From Kluyvera cryocrescens NBRC 102467 (GTDB lineage: Bacteria > Pseudomonadota > Gammaproteobacteria > Enterobacterales > Enterobacteriaceae): a stretch of 64,000 bases of DNA. The position numbers and the translations under genes were made by a program. The stretch is taken from NCBI RefSeq assembly GCF_001571285.1, contig NZ_BCTM01000008.1:62001-126000 (forward strand). Direction: 5' to 3'. A model generated the notes under the pieces. It was not told the origin of the DNA and searched no databases. It saw only the letters and a program-made list of their open reading frames with translations. This document shows, piece by piece, positions 17,531-25,691 of this stretch. Numbering within the stretch: the stretch's first letter is position 1; the number at the start of each line of letters is the position of its first letter.

Positions 17531-18226
17531 GTGCCGGAAATTAATGAGTTTGGTCAGCAGGTTAACGACCGCATAGCGGACTGGCAGGGGGCCGCTACGC
17601 TTCGTCGCGTGGCGCTCAATGGCCGGTTCTGTCGACTGGAGCCGCTGGATGCCAGCCGCCACGCTGGGGCATTATTTGATGCCTACGCACTGGGGGATGA
17701 TAGCGACTGGACGTGGCTTGCTAGCACGCGACCGGAGAGTCTCGCCGCCACTGCGCATTGGCTCACTGGCAAGGTGCTGGACGACGCACTGGTCCCTTAC
17801 GCGGTTATCGATTTGCAGACGGCGCGTGCGGTTGGCATCGTCAGCTATATGGCTATCGATCGGAAAATGGGCTGCGTCGAAATTGGCCACGTCACGTGGT
17901 CGCGAAAAATGAAGGATACGCCACTGGGAACAGAGGCTATCTGGCTACTGCTGAAAAACGGTTTTGCCCATGGTTACCGCCGCCTGGAGTGGAAATGTGA
18001 TTCCATGAACCTGGCTTCTCGCCGTGCCGCCGAGCGCCTGGGCTTTAGCTGGGAGGGGCGTTTACGCAATAAAATGGTCCGTAAAGGGCGTACCCGCGAC
18101 AGCGATATTTTGTCGATCATCAGCGATGAATGGCCAGTGCGCGATGGTCAATTACAGCGTTGGTTAGCACCGGATAATTTCGATGAGTGCGGACGGCAGC
18201 GTCAGCGGCTAGCGGCGTTTAGATAA
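17531..18226 (+). CDS. GNAT-family acetyltransferase (RimJ/RimL-like)
   Basis: 231 residues with a GTG start at 17531 behind AGGGGAACACAG. Pattern WTWLASTRPESLAATAHW, then VGIVSYMAIDRKMGCVEIGHVTW, TPLGTEAIWLLLKNGF (acetyl-CoA region) and LASRRAAERLGFSWEGRLRN is the RimJ/RimL class that acetylates N-terminal or small-molecule amines. Substrate unknown. It follows the fimbrial operon but has its own upstream gap and is probably unrelated. Confidence 0.85.
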   Translation: MPEINEFGQQVNDRIADWQGAATLRRVALNGRFCRLEPLDASRHAGALFDAYALGDDSDWTWLASTRPESLAATAHWLTGKVLDDALVPYAVIDLQTARAVGIVSYMAIDRKMGCVEIGHVTWSRKMKDTPLGTEAIWLLLKNGFAHGYRRLEWKCDSMNLASRRAAERLGFSWEGRLRNKMVRKGRTRDSDILSIISDEWPVRDGQLQRWLAPDNFDECGRQRQRLAAFR

Positions 18227-18351
18227 GCTTGCCACCGTGGTAATCAGTGGAGAATCCGCGGTCTTGCTGGCAGTATGGTGGCTGATAAAACATAAGCCAG
18301 ACTGACTGCATCGACGGGCCTGGATCCGCAATCACACACGCTGAGTAAAAC

Positions 18352-19269
18352 ATGACAACAGAACGTTTCTATCCGATTGGCACGCCGGGGCAACCCTGGA
18401 CTGAACGCGAAAAACAGCAGTGGCAACAGAGCCAGACGCGTTTTAGACGCTATAAAAATGATGTGCTCGATGTTATCCATCAGCTCAATCACGAGTATGA
18501 CATCGTTCAGTATGGTGAACTGCGCTATGGCAATGATGTTTACCCCTTGATGGCAGCAAAATCAAAAGAGTGGGATGACAATCTGCCGATTGCCCTCGTC
18601 ACCGGCGGTGTTCACGGCTATGAAACGAGCGGTGTGCTGGGGGCACTGCGCTTTTTGACCGAATATAAAAATGCTTACGCAGGGCGATTAAATCTGCTGG
18701 TGGTGCCCTGCGTGAGCCCGTGGGCCTTCGAACACGTTGCCCGCTGGAACTACGAGGCTATCGACACCAACAGACAATTCTTCACCGAAGGCAAAGCGGA
18801 AGAGTCACGTTCGCTGATGGCCTTTGTCGAACCGTGGCAAGGGCGTTTTTTGGTGCACGTTGACCTGCACGAAACAACGGACACGGACGAAAGCGAATTC
18901 AGCCCCGCGCTGGCCGCCAGAGATGGCGGGCAGTATGTGCCAGACACGATCCCCGATGGTTTCTATCTGGTGAGCGATATCAATAATTCCCGGCTCGACT
19001 TCCAGGGCGCAATTATCTCGGCGGTGTCAAAAGTTACGCATATCGCGCCTGCGGACCCTCAGGGCAAGATGCTTGGCTTCCCGGTCGTCAGTCCGGGTGT
19101 GATTGAATACGACAATCATGCATATCATTTATGCTCGACAATGACCGATGCGCCGTTTACCACCACCACCGAAGTCTATCCCGATAGCGCAGAAACCTCG
19201 GCGGAAGAGTGCATTCAGGCGCAGGTGGTTGTGGTCCGCACGGCGATTGCGTTTGCGTTAGCGAATTGA
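18352..19269 (+). CDS. M14-family zinc carboxypeptidase-like protein
   Basis: 305 residues. Zinc ligands appear as H88-x-x-E91 in GGVHGYE and H173 in HVDLHE, with a DTNRQF segment (R141) that binds the substrate carboxylate and a C-terminal Glu in TTTTEVYPD as the base. No signal peptide, so it acts in the cytoplasm. Peptides or amidoamino acids are plausible substrates; none is shown. The next feature is the left direct repeat of the island, so this is the last gene of its segment. Confidence 0.85.
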   Translation: MTTERFYPIGTPGQPWTEREKQQWQQSQTRFRRYKNDVLDVIHQLNHEYDIVQYGELRYGNDVYPLMAAKSKEWDDNLPIALVTGGVHGYETSGVLGALRFLTEYKNAYAGRLNLLVVPCVSPWAFEHVARWNYEAIDTNRQFFTEGKAEESRSLMAFVEPWQGRFLVHVDLHETTDTDESEFSPALAARDGGQYVPDTIPDGFYLVSDINNSRLDFQGAIISAVSKVTHIAPADPQGKMLGFPVVSPGVIEYDNHAYHLCSTMTDAPFTTTTEVYPDSAETSAEECIQAQVVVVRTAIAFALAN

Positions 19270-19277
19270 GTGTATTA

Positions 19278-19306
19278 CAGGCCGGGAGGGGGATTTTCTG
19301 GCCTGA
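19278..19306 (+). terminator. Possible terminator after M14 gene
   Basis: CAGGCC and GGCCTG form a stem with a long loop shortly after the stop codon, followed by ATTATTT. Modest. Confidence 0.4.
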
Positions 19307-19374
19307 TTATTTAGCCCAGTGGAAGGGGCATATGGTGAATAGAATCCGATAAATTAATAAACACACAATTATCC

Positions 19375-19449
19375 GGATTTTAAATTAATTTTTGTTCTGC
19401 GAAACCGCGAGAGTTTCTACGAAATACGATTTTTGTTTTCGACGTTAAA
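19375..19449. repeat. Left direct repeat of ychF 3' end (putative attL/attR)
   Basis: This segment aligns with 25615-25691, which spans the ychF stop codon and downstream. Shared blocks: GGATTTTAA, TTTTTGTTCTG, GAGAGT-x-TCTACGAAA and GACGTTAAA. A small dyad is kept with paired changes: GAAAC/GTTTC here versus GAGAC/GTCTC at the other copy. The two copies bracket about 6.2 kb of accessory DNA, as integration of a site-specific element would leave. Confidence 0.6.
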
Positions 19450-19822
19450 TGGCGAGCTGGTTATTAGCCTGTTGATTTTTACTTGTGGTGGATTCTTTTT
19501 GGGCATCCTCACTGACCTGCTTACCCGTTGAACTCACAGCACAAAGCGGACGTGACTGCGCAAAATATCGTTCTGCAAAACTATTTTTTCTATTAAAATC
19601 AGATTGTTAAATGTGTTTGGGTGAGGGGAGGGGTTGTAGTTCAGGTATCTTCAAGATAAAACAAAAAGATGGGGTGCTTTTTGACTGAACTAGAAGGTGG
19701 CTATGAGCAAGACAACGAAACCGGTGCTGATGCTGGTGAAAACCACAAGTTAGAAACTCATAGTTACAACCAAACTCCGCCAGTTGATGGAGTTCGGTTG
19801 GTCATTAAGAAAACACGCGTTG
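19450..19822. other. Left end of remnant island, no convincing gene
   Basis: About 370 bp. At 19513-19531 there is a close match to the terminal repeat of the IS at 24247 (TGACCTGCT then ACCCGTTGA), perhaps a scar of an earlier copy. An imperfect inverted repeat (ACCAAACTCC/GGAGTTCGGT) lies at about 19767-19801. The plus-strand ORF 19669-19953 lacks similarity and overlaps an exported protein gene, so I do not call it. Confidence 0.4.
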
Positions 19823-20107
19823 TCAGTCTTTCTGTATTATCAACCGTGAATAGACAGTGGATTTGCTCGGATCAGATGAAGATGATGCCATCTGATCGCT
19901 CACTTGCACTACTTTCCAGCCCTGTTTTGCCAGTTCGGGCAGGGTGCCTTTGATTCCTCCACCGCAAGTAAAAACGGTACTGTCATTAACATCATGACGC
20001 CCAGTTTCAATCGCGCCAACTTCAGGGGAGCCACAAAAGTGCGCTTCCCCGGCTGCTGCCGATGCACTCAACCCAAGCAGAACTATTACCAGCAACGATT
20101 TTTTCAT
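19823..20107 (-). CDS. Small exported protein, unknown function
   Basis: 94 residues with RBS GAAGAGAAACTG before ATG and a clear signal peptide (MKKSLLVIVLLGLSASAAAG). The mature part has two cysteines (HFCGSPEVGAIETG; FTCGGG), probably a periplasmic disulfide, then LAKQGWKVVQVSDQ and a serine-rich segment. Not recognised. It lies within the remnant island. Confidence 0.6.
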   Translation of the reverse strand: MKKSLLVIVLLGLSASAAAGEAHFCGSPEVGAIETGRHDVNDSTVFTCGGGIKGTLPELAKQGWKVVQVSDQMASSSSDPSKSTVYSRLIIQKD

Positions 20108-20316
20108 CAGTTTCTCTTCTTCATTATGTTATTTGCCACAGGTAGGTAAGGACGGAATTACTAACTCAGAGACGGGAAAAACTTAAATGATTCCCAAAGA
20201 CCACTATTCAGCGACACAAGCCCAACGGCTATATATGACAGCCCAACAATCGGGCTGGCATTTAACCAAAGCGTGATTCAATATAATTCAGAAAGTGAAC
20301 AAGCTGTTGTCCGCAA

Positions 20317-20523
20317 TCAGTGGGCATTTTGTATAGTCCGCGGACACTCTCGCCCATTAGGTATTACAATCTTTTCGCGGTGTTCTGCACGTTCATAAAC
20401 GCAAATCGTACCCTCATCCGTATGGATTTGTTCTTTCAGAGGCAGGCTCGCCTCTTGGGCTAAAACGGGGTTGGAAACAACGAGGAGCAGCGTAAGGATA
20501 CCTAACGGTCGAACTGCATTCAT
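20317..20523 (-). CDS. Small exported protein, unknown function
   Basis: 68 residues; GGGAG lies 7 bases before ATG. Signal peptide to LAQE, then a short mature domain with TICVYERA ... GRECPR. The C-V-Y-E ... C spacing faintly recalls DUF1496 proteins such as YnjH, but this is weak. It is in the remnant island, on the same strand as the PTS cluster that ends just upstream. Confidence 0.5.
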   Translation of the reverse strand: MNAVRPLGILTLLLVVSNPVLAQEASLPLKEQIHTDEGTICVYERAEHREKIVIPNGRECPRTIQNAH

Positions 20524-20549
20524 TATATTACTCCCATATAGAATAAGCG

Positions 20550-21539
20550 TTAATTCACTTCCATCACTGACTGGCGGGATGTGAGCTTACCAATAATTGG
20601 TGGTAGTTCGGTTTCACGAATCGGACGTCCCTCAACCAGACTTTTGATTCGCTGTACGCATTGGTTCAACAATGGTTCCATCGGCCAGGAAATACATGTC
20701 AGCTGCGGGTATAACTGCGTGGCCAGCGGCGAGTCTTCAAGGCTGAGCAACGACACTTCCTGCGGTACGGAAATATTGAATTCACGGAACAAGCGCATCG
20801 CTTCTGCTGCGTAAGCGTCGCGTTTCACCACAATTGCAGTGAACTTACTTAAACTGTTTATCAGAGTCAGCAGTGCACGTTCAACGTCCTCATTGGCTGT
20901 TAACACCAGTTGTCGATTAAACGGAAACGAGTAGTTTTGCAGTACATTTCGGTAACCTTCTACCATTCGTTTGCTGGCGTCATCCATATCATTATCGATA
21001 ACCAGTGCGATGTTACGATGGCCTTTCCCAATCATATAGCGGCAGGCGCTCTCAGCAGCAAAAGCGAAATCATAACCTTGACTTTTCGTGTCTATGGCTG
21101 GTCGATCAAATGAGATAACGTTGTCGGCACTTTCCGGTGTAACCGGGCCAAACACCACAACGGCCGCGCATTGTCGTTGCAAATCATCCACAGAGGCGGC
21201 ATGTTCAATGTCGTTATCGACATACTGGACGATCAGCGTTTTGTTGAGCAATTTCATGGCGCGTGACAGCGCGGGAAGTAAACGTGCACCACTGCTCTCA
21301 TCACGTGAGGAAAGCACCACGCCGATGTGACTTGATGACTGGCTTGCCAGATTTTGCGCGGCAAAGCTCGGGCGGTAATTTAGTTCTTCAACCGCCCGTA
21401 AAACCGCTTCACGGCTCTCTTCACGTACGCCCCGGGTGCCTGTCAGCACGCGGGAAACAGTTGCTTTGGAAACATTGGCTAATCGTGATACATCATCAAT
21501 CGTTGGCATAGCGTTTTCTGCGTGGTGAGTTTTCATCAT
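20550..21539 (-). CDS. LacI-family transcriptional regulator
   Basis: 329 residues from ATG 21539 (GGGAGG lies 11 bases before it; the longer ORF from 21620 overlaps the kinase gene). Helix-turn-helix PTIDDVSRLANVSKATVSRVL and hinge YRPSFAAQNLAS are diagnostic, followed by the sugar-binding domain. It is the last gene of the IIC-IIA-ROK-LacI series and presumably represses it in response to the imported sugar. Confidence 0.9.
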   Translation of the reverse strand: MMKTHHAENAMPTIDDVSRLANVSKATVSRVLTGTRGVREESREAVLRAVEELNYRPSFAAQNLASQSSSHIGVVLSSRDESSGARLLPALSRAMKLLNKTLIVQYVDNDIEHAASVDDLQRQCAAVVVFGPVTPESADNVISFDRPAIDTKSQGYDFAFAAESACRYMIGKGHRNIALVIDNDMDDASKRMVEGYRNVLQNYSFPFNRQLVLTANEDVERALLTLINSLSKFTAIVVKRDAYAAEAMRLFREFNISVPQEVSLLSLEDSPLATQLYPQLTCISWPMEPLLNQCVQRIKSLVEGRPIRETELPPIIGKLTSRQSVMEVN

Positions 21540-21586
21540 CTTAACATAACCCTCCCGAAGAATCGTCCCGTCGCCTGACGCCAATG

Positions 21587-22492
21587 TCATGTTTCCCGTG
21601 TATTCAAACCGGGCAGCCACGCTGCACCACGTACGCCGCTGGCGTCGCCAAAGCGAGCCGGAACAATGCGTGTATGACAGGAGTTTGAAAAGAGATACGG
21701 TACAACGGCGGTTGGAAGCTCATGATAGATTCTGTCGACGTTCGACAGCCCGCCACCGAGTACAATAACCTGTGGATCCAGAATATTGATAACAGACGCG
21801 AGGCTGCGGGCAAACGCATCAATGAAATGCTGCCAGTGTGCACAAGCCTGCGGGTTTCCGTTTTCAGCTGCGTCAATAATCTCCTGTGAGGTGAGTTCAC
21901 CCGGGAAGCGACGGGCAAATCCAGTGCCGGAAATAAACGTTTCAATACAGTTAAGGTTTCCGCAATAACAGGGTTGCACTGGCCCATCAAACACTGGCGT
22001 GTAAGCCGGAAGTGGGTTGTGTCCCCATTCACCTGTGATGGCGTTCGGGCCTTGCAATAAACGCTGATGAACGGCAATACCGCCACCACAGCCGGTTCCG
22101 ATAATAACGCCAAAAACGGTATCCGCCTGCGCACCTGCACCGTCCACGGCTTCCGAGAGGGTGAAGCAATCTGCATCATTGGCAATCCACACCGGTTGTT
22201 GGATGCGCGTTGCCAAATCGGTTTTGAGATCGTGGCCGTTAAGTACCAGACAGTTGCAGTTTTTGATGAGTTCGGTTTGCGGGTCGATTGCACCAGGTAG
22301 CCCGATCCCTACGCTGAATGGCTCCGGGCTGACCGCGCGCGCTTCGTCAATAATCCGAGTCAGATGCAGCATAAAAGCATCATAGCTGTCTTTCTGTGTA
22401 GGCCGCCGCTGACGCCAGAGGTAGTCCCCCTGAGGTGAGAGCAGTACGGCTTCCATTTTTGTACCACCAATGTCCAATCCGAGATAGTGCAT
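21587..22492 (-). CDS. ROK-family sugar kinase (Mak fructokinase-like)
   Basis: 301 residues from ATG 22492 (GAGGATTGT before it). ROK features: GLDIGGTK phosphate loop at 4-11, NDADCF with the catalytic Asp, EWGHNPL and CYCGNLNCIE giving the zinc site, and ILDPQVIVLGGGLSNVD. Closest remembered relative is E. coli Mak (fructokinase): VFGVIIGTGCGGG and SGVRGAAWL match. It would phosphorylate a hexose released from a PTS-imported oligosaccharide. Its 3' end is separated from the LacI start by 47 bp. Confidence 0.85.
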   Translation of the reverse strand: MHYLGLDIGGTKMEAVLLSPQGDYLWRQRRPTQKDSYDAFMLHLTRIIDEARAVSPEPFSVGIGLPGAIDPQTELIKNCNCLVLNGHDLKTDLATRIQQPVWIANDADCFTLSEAVDGAGAQADTVFGVIIGTGCGGGIAVHQRLLQGPNAITGEWGHNPLPAYTPVFDGPVQPCYCGNLNCIETFISGTGFARRFPGELTSQEIIDAAENGNPQACAHWQHFIDAFARSLASVINILDPQVIVLGGGLSNVDRIYHELPTAVVPYLFSNSCHTRIVPARFGDASGVRGAAWLPGLNTRET

Positions 22493-22507
22493 ACAATCCT
22501 CTGCAAA

Positions 22508-22529
22508 AAAGAGAGGCCGAAGCCTCTCC
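22508..22529 (-). terminator. UUCG-tetraloop terminator between EIIA and kinase genes
   Basis: On the minus strand GAGAGGC-TTCG-GCCTCTC is followed by TTTTTT. It lies after the EIIA stop and 16 bases before the kinase start, so it should cut expression of the kinase and LacI genes relative to the PTS genes. Confidence 0.8.
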
Positions 22530-22536
22530 GCTATCA

Positions 22537-22851
22537 TTATGCCTGGTGCGGGCGGGTACGGTACAAGTCAATGAGTTCAGTCACTAACTCTTTGGCCAGA
22601 ATGGACGTCATCAGGTGGTCCTGAGCGTGAACCATTACCAGCGTCATTTTTGTTTTTCCTTCACCTTCATCGGCTTCAATGAGCTGGGTTTGTACCAGAT
22701 GCGCCTCGCGGGCATAGTGCGTTGCCTCTTTCATTCGCTCATCTGCGGATGCAAAGTCTCCGCGTTTGGCACAACCCAGCGCCTCATAACACAGGCTACG
22801 TGATTGGCCTGCATTGATGATGATGCCCATAACTTGTTCTTCTAATTCCAT
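22537..22851 (-). CDS. PTS EIIA, lactose/cellobiose family
   Basis: 104 residues, all alpha-helical in this family. VMVHAQDHLM contains the phosphorylated His (H75 here) and matches lactose/chitobiose-type EIIA. It takes phosphate from HPr and passes it to a EIIB, but no EIIB gene is present in the window. 22 bp from the EIIC gene. Confidence 0.92.
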   Translation of the reverse strand: MELEEQVMGIIINAGQSRSLCYEALGCAKRGDFASADERMKEATHYAREAHLVQTQLIEADEGEGKTKMTLVMVHAQDHLMTSILAKELVTELIDLYRTRPHQA

Positions 22852-22873
22852 GTATTACCTCTGATTACGTCTG

Positions 22874-24196
22874 TCAGGCGGACTGCGTCGCTTCTTGCGT
22901 GTGTTCAACCGAGTTTTCATTCTCTTGCTCTAAAAGCTGTTTTTCGTAGGCTTTCAGGAATGGGAGGTACATTGCTGCCGATGTCACCATGCACATCAGA
23001 CATAAAATCACTGGACTGAAACTCCAGTTTGCAGCCCATGAAGCGCCGATAGGAGCCGGTGTAGTCCACGGCGTCATTGAGACCACGCGGCTGACTAAAT
23101 CGAGATCAAGCGCAAACCAGGCAAGCGTGGCGTTGACCATTGGCACCAGCACGAATGGCAGGAAAAACAGCGGGTTCATGATGATCGGCGCGCCGAACAG
23201 GATGGGTTCATTAATGTTAAAAAGCCCAGGTACTACGCCCATGCGGCCAATGGTGCGTAAATGGATGGCTTTACTGCGCAGTAAAAGGAAGGCTAGCGGT
23301 AATGTGGATCCGACGCCGCCGATCAACAGATAATGATCCCAGAAGCCCTGAACGTAGATGTGAGGGATGACTTCGCCAGCCGCCATCGCAGCCTGGTTGA
23401 TAGACAGGTTTGCCATCCAGAAAGGGTTCATAATGCCGGTGACGATGAGAGCACCATGGATCCCAGCAAACCAGAGAACCTGGCATACCAGCACAGATAG
23501 CAGTACTGCAGGCAGGGTATCGGAGGCGGCAACCAGTGGTTTCACCAATGACATGATTGCTTCCGGGATAATCATGCCCAGCTGTGATTCAATAAAAAGA
23601 TTGAGTGGATGCAGGGTAACGACGACGGCAAGAACCGGTACCAAAATTTCAAACGATCGTGCAACTCCGGTCGGTACTTCCGGTGGGAGGCGGATGGTAA
23701 TGTTTTTCCGTTTCAGGAATGCATATAGTTCGGTGGAATATATGGCAACCAGAATGGCAGTGAAAATCCCTTGGCCGGAAAAATAGGCCGTCGAGATCTG
23801 GCCATCTTTCAGCGGTGCGGCGACCAGTAAAAAGGCCATCAATGACAGCATTCCTGCTGTCAGCGGATCCAGTTCATGGTGTTTCGCTAGGCTTGCGGCG
23901 ATCCCAACTGAGATAAAGAGCGTCATAATTCCCATGCTGAAGTTAAACGGCAGCATCAGCGCATCTCGGTGATCCAGCGAGAATTTCAGCCACGCCTGTG
24001 CAAACCCCCAAGTGGTATCGGGTGAAAACGGTGGGAAAATAAATACCAGCATGAACGAACCAACGATCATAAAGGGCAGTGCGGTAATGAAACCATCGCG
24101 GATGGAGGTCACATACTTTTGTTGACCTACGGCACCTGCCATCGGTGTGATTTTCTGTTCAATGATGCTGATGAGTTTAGAGTACAGAGAGCTCAT
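22874..24196 (-). CDS. PTS EIIC, lactose/cellobiose family permease
   Basis: 440 residues with about ten membrane segments. FNINEPILFGAPIIMNP is the conserved NxxEP substrate motif; PEVPTGVARSFEILVP and FAGIHGALIVTG also match ChbC/LicC-type EIIC. RBS AAGGGAAATCCC. There is no attached IIB domain: the C-terminus ends with an acidic tail. Only 50 bp upstream remain before an IS element, so the original promoter and any upstream EIIB or phospho-glycosidase gene have been cut off. Confidence 0.92.
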   Translation of the reverse strand: MSSLYSKLISIIEQKITPMAGAVGQQKYVTSIRDGFITALPFMIVGSFMLVFIFPPFSPDTTWGFAQAWLKFSLDHRDALMLPFNFSMGIMTLFISVGIAASLAKHHELDPLTAGMLSLMAFLLVAAPLKDGQISTAYFSGQGIFTAILVAIYSTELYAFLKRKNITIRLPPEVPTGVARSFEILVPVLAVVVTLHPLNLFIESQLGMIIPEAIMSLVKPLVAASDTLPAVLLSVLVCQVLWFAGIHGALIVTGIMNPFWMANLSINQAAMAAGEVIPHIYVQGFWDHYLLIGGVGSTLPLAFLLLRSKAIHLRTIGRMGVVPGLFNINEPILFGAPIIMNPLFFLPFVLVPMVNATLAWFALDLDLVSRVVSMTPWTTPAPIGASWAANWSFSPVILCLMCMVTSAAMYLPFLKAYEKQLLEQENENSVEHTQEATQSA

Positions 24197-24317
24197 GGGA
24201 TTTCCCTTAATTATTTGTTATCTATCAGGGTGAGTGCGAAATCGAGTGACCTGCTCCCCGTTGATTAATACACCGCGATGTTAGTAATGTCTTCATAAGC
24301 CACATGAGGACATCCCC

Positions 24318-24581
24318 ATGAAGAAGCGTTTTTCCGACGAACAGATCATCAGTATTCTCTGCGAAGCGGAAGCCGGGGTTTCTGCCCGTGAACTCTGCCG
24401 TAAGCACGCCATTTCCGACGCCACGTTTTATACCTGGCGTAAGAAGTATGGCGGCATGGAAGTTCCCGAAGTTAAACGGCTCAAGTCGCTTGAAGAGGAG
24501 AACGCCCGCCTTAAGAAGCTGCTCGCTGAAGCCATGCTGGATAAGGAGGCGCTTCAGGTGGCTCTGGGCCGAAAGTTCTGA
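24318..24581 (+). CDS. IS3-family OrfA (transposase helix-turn-helix part)
   Basis: 87 residues: [20 protein letters not shown], a helix-turn-helix ([21 protein letters not shown]) and a leucine-zipper region ([20 protein letters not shown]). It binds the element ends and by -1 frameshift near its 3' end gives the OrfAB transposase. Looks intact. Confidence 0.92.
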   Translation: MKKRFSDEQIISILCEAEAGVSARELCRKHAISDATFYTWRKKYGGMEVPEVKRLKSLEEENARLKKLLAEAMLDKEALQVALGRKF

Positions 24582-24604
24582 CGACAGACCAGAAGCGGGA
24601 AGCT

Positions 24605-25438
24605 GTGGAAGCCATGTGTGAGACAACGGGTCTGTCGCAACGCCGTGCCTGCAGGCTGGCCGGTCTGTCACTTTCAACCTGCCGTTATTCGGCTCAGCGT
24701 CCGGCTGCTGACGCGCAACTGTCTTTGCGTATCACAGAGCTGGCACTTGAACGCCGTCGATTTGGTTACCGGCGTATCTGGCAGTTATTGCGTCGGGAGG
24801 GCCTTCACGTCAACCACAAGCGGGTTTACCGCATCTATCACCTTAACGGTCTGGGTGTAAAACGCAGGCGGCGCCGTAAGGGGCTGGCGACTGAACGGCT
24901 TCCGCTTCTTCGCCCGGATGCGCCGAACCTGACATGGTCGATGGATTTTGTCATGGATTCACTTGCCAGCGGCCGCCGAATTAAGTGCCTGACCTGTGTG
25001 GATGATTTCACGAAGGAGTGTCTGACGATCACCGCCGCTTTCGGGATTTCAGGTATTCAGGTCGCGCGTATTCTGGACAGCATTGCGCTGTTTCGTGGAT
25101 ATCCTGAGACGATAAGAACCGATCAGGGCCCGGAATTTACCTGCCGCGCGCTGGATCAATGGGCCTTTGAACATAGTGTTGAGTTGCGCTTAATCCAGCC
25201 GGGCAAGCCAACGCAGAACGGATTTATTGAGAGTTTCAATGGTCGCTTTCGGGATGAATGCCTGAATGAGCACTGGTTCAGCGGTATTCTACATGCCCGG
25301 GAAATCATTAGTGACTGGCGGCAGGATTATAACGAGTGTCGACCACATTTATCACTGAATTACCTGACGCCGGCTGAATTTGCAGCGGGCTGGCGAAACG
25401 GGAAATATGAAGAAAAACCAACCGACATTACTAACTGA
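24605..25438 (+). CDS. IS3-family OrfB (transposase catalytic part)
   Basis: 277 residues as an ORF; in the element it is reached by -1 frameshift from OrfA, and the frame stays open upstream to about 24572. The rve-type DDE core is complete: D in TWSMDFV, D in RTDQGPEF, E in GFIESFNGR. The YRRIWQLL and YRIYHLNGL segments are the usual HTH_21 region. No stop or frameshift was seen, so it may still be active. Confidence 0.92.
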   Translation: MEAMCETTGLSQRRACRLAGLSLSTCRYSAQRPAADAQLSLRITELALERRRFGYRRIWQLLRREGLHVNHKRVYRIYHLNGLGVKRRRRRKGLATERLPLLRPDAPNLTWSMDFVMDSLASGRRIKCLTCVDDFTKECLTITAAFGISGIQVARILDSIALFRGYPETIRTDQGPEFTCRALDQWAFEHSVELRLIQPGKPTQNGFIESFNGRFRDECLNEHWFSGILHAREIISDWRQDYNECRPHLSLNYLTPAEFAAGWRNGKYEEKPTDITN

Positions 25439-25464
25439 AGGTTGTATCTAATTCTGGGGGCAGG

Positions 25465-25549
25465 TCAGTACAGCTCCATTTGGTTGATGAGTACAATTGT
25501 ACTCACCCCCTGGAGGGCGATCAAATTGCTGTACTCACCACTGTACTCA
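25465..25549. repeat. Cluster of TGTACTCA repeats, putative integrase arm-type sites
   Basis: TGTACTCA occurs at 25498-25505, 25530-25537 and 25542-25549, and inverted (TGAGTACA) at 25488-25495; a near copy (TCAGTACA) spans the IS right border at 25465-25472. Two copies form an 18-bp palindrome centred at 25496/25497. Closely spaced short repeats beside an att-like core resemble arm-type sites of tyrosine integrases. No integrase gene remains. Confidence 0.5.
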
Positions 25550-25595
25550 CTTTCATGTGCGCTGCTATGAGACGATTAGAGTGCTACAGATATAA

Positions 25596-25621
25596 AAAAT
25601 CCACGCAAGTGCGTGGATTTT
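25596..25621. terminator. Terminator downstream of ychF
   Basis: AAAATCCACGC-AAGT-GCGTGGATTTT is a perfect stem with T and A runs on both sides, 59 bp beyond the ychF stop. It is bidirectional and overlaps the edge of the right repeat. Confidence 0.75.
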
Positions 25622-25691
25622 AAGTTTGTTTTTTGTTCTGTGAGACAATGAGAGTCTCTACGAAACAAGGCTGACCGTTTTAGACGTTAAA
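25615..25691. repeat. Right direct repeat spanning the ychF stop (putative att core)
   Basis: Partner of 19375-19449. It includes the last ychF codons (AACGTCTAA on the minus strand) and the first ~60 bases after the gene. Insertion at a conserved gene 3' end that restores the stop codon is typical of integrative elements. Confidence 0.6.

Larger units (their letters stand above)
24247..25467 (+). mobile_element. IS3-family insertion sequence (IS407 group, IS1222-like)
   Basis: 1221 bp with imperfect terminal repeats: left TGACCTGCTCCCCG, right (reversed) TGACCTGCCCCCAG. It encodes OrfA and OrfB in -1 relative frames. The flanks are CGAG on the left and GTAC on the right, so there is no target duplication, which suggests deletion or recombination next to the element after insertion. 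It sits 50 bp from the EIIC start and directly against the putative integrase arm sites. Confidence 0.88.

Noticed and set aside
19669-19953. 94-codon plus-strand ORF in the island
   Set aside because: Overlaps the better supported exported protein on the minus strand and has no ribosome site.
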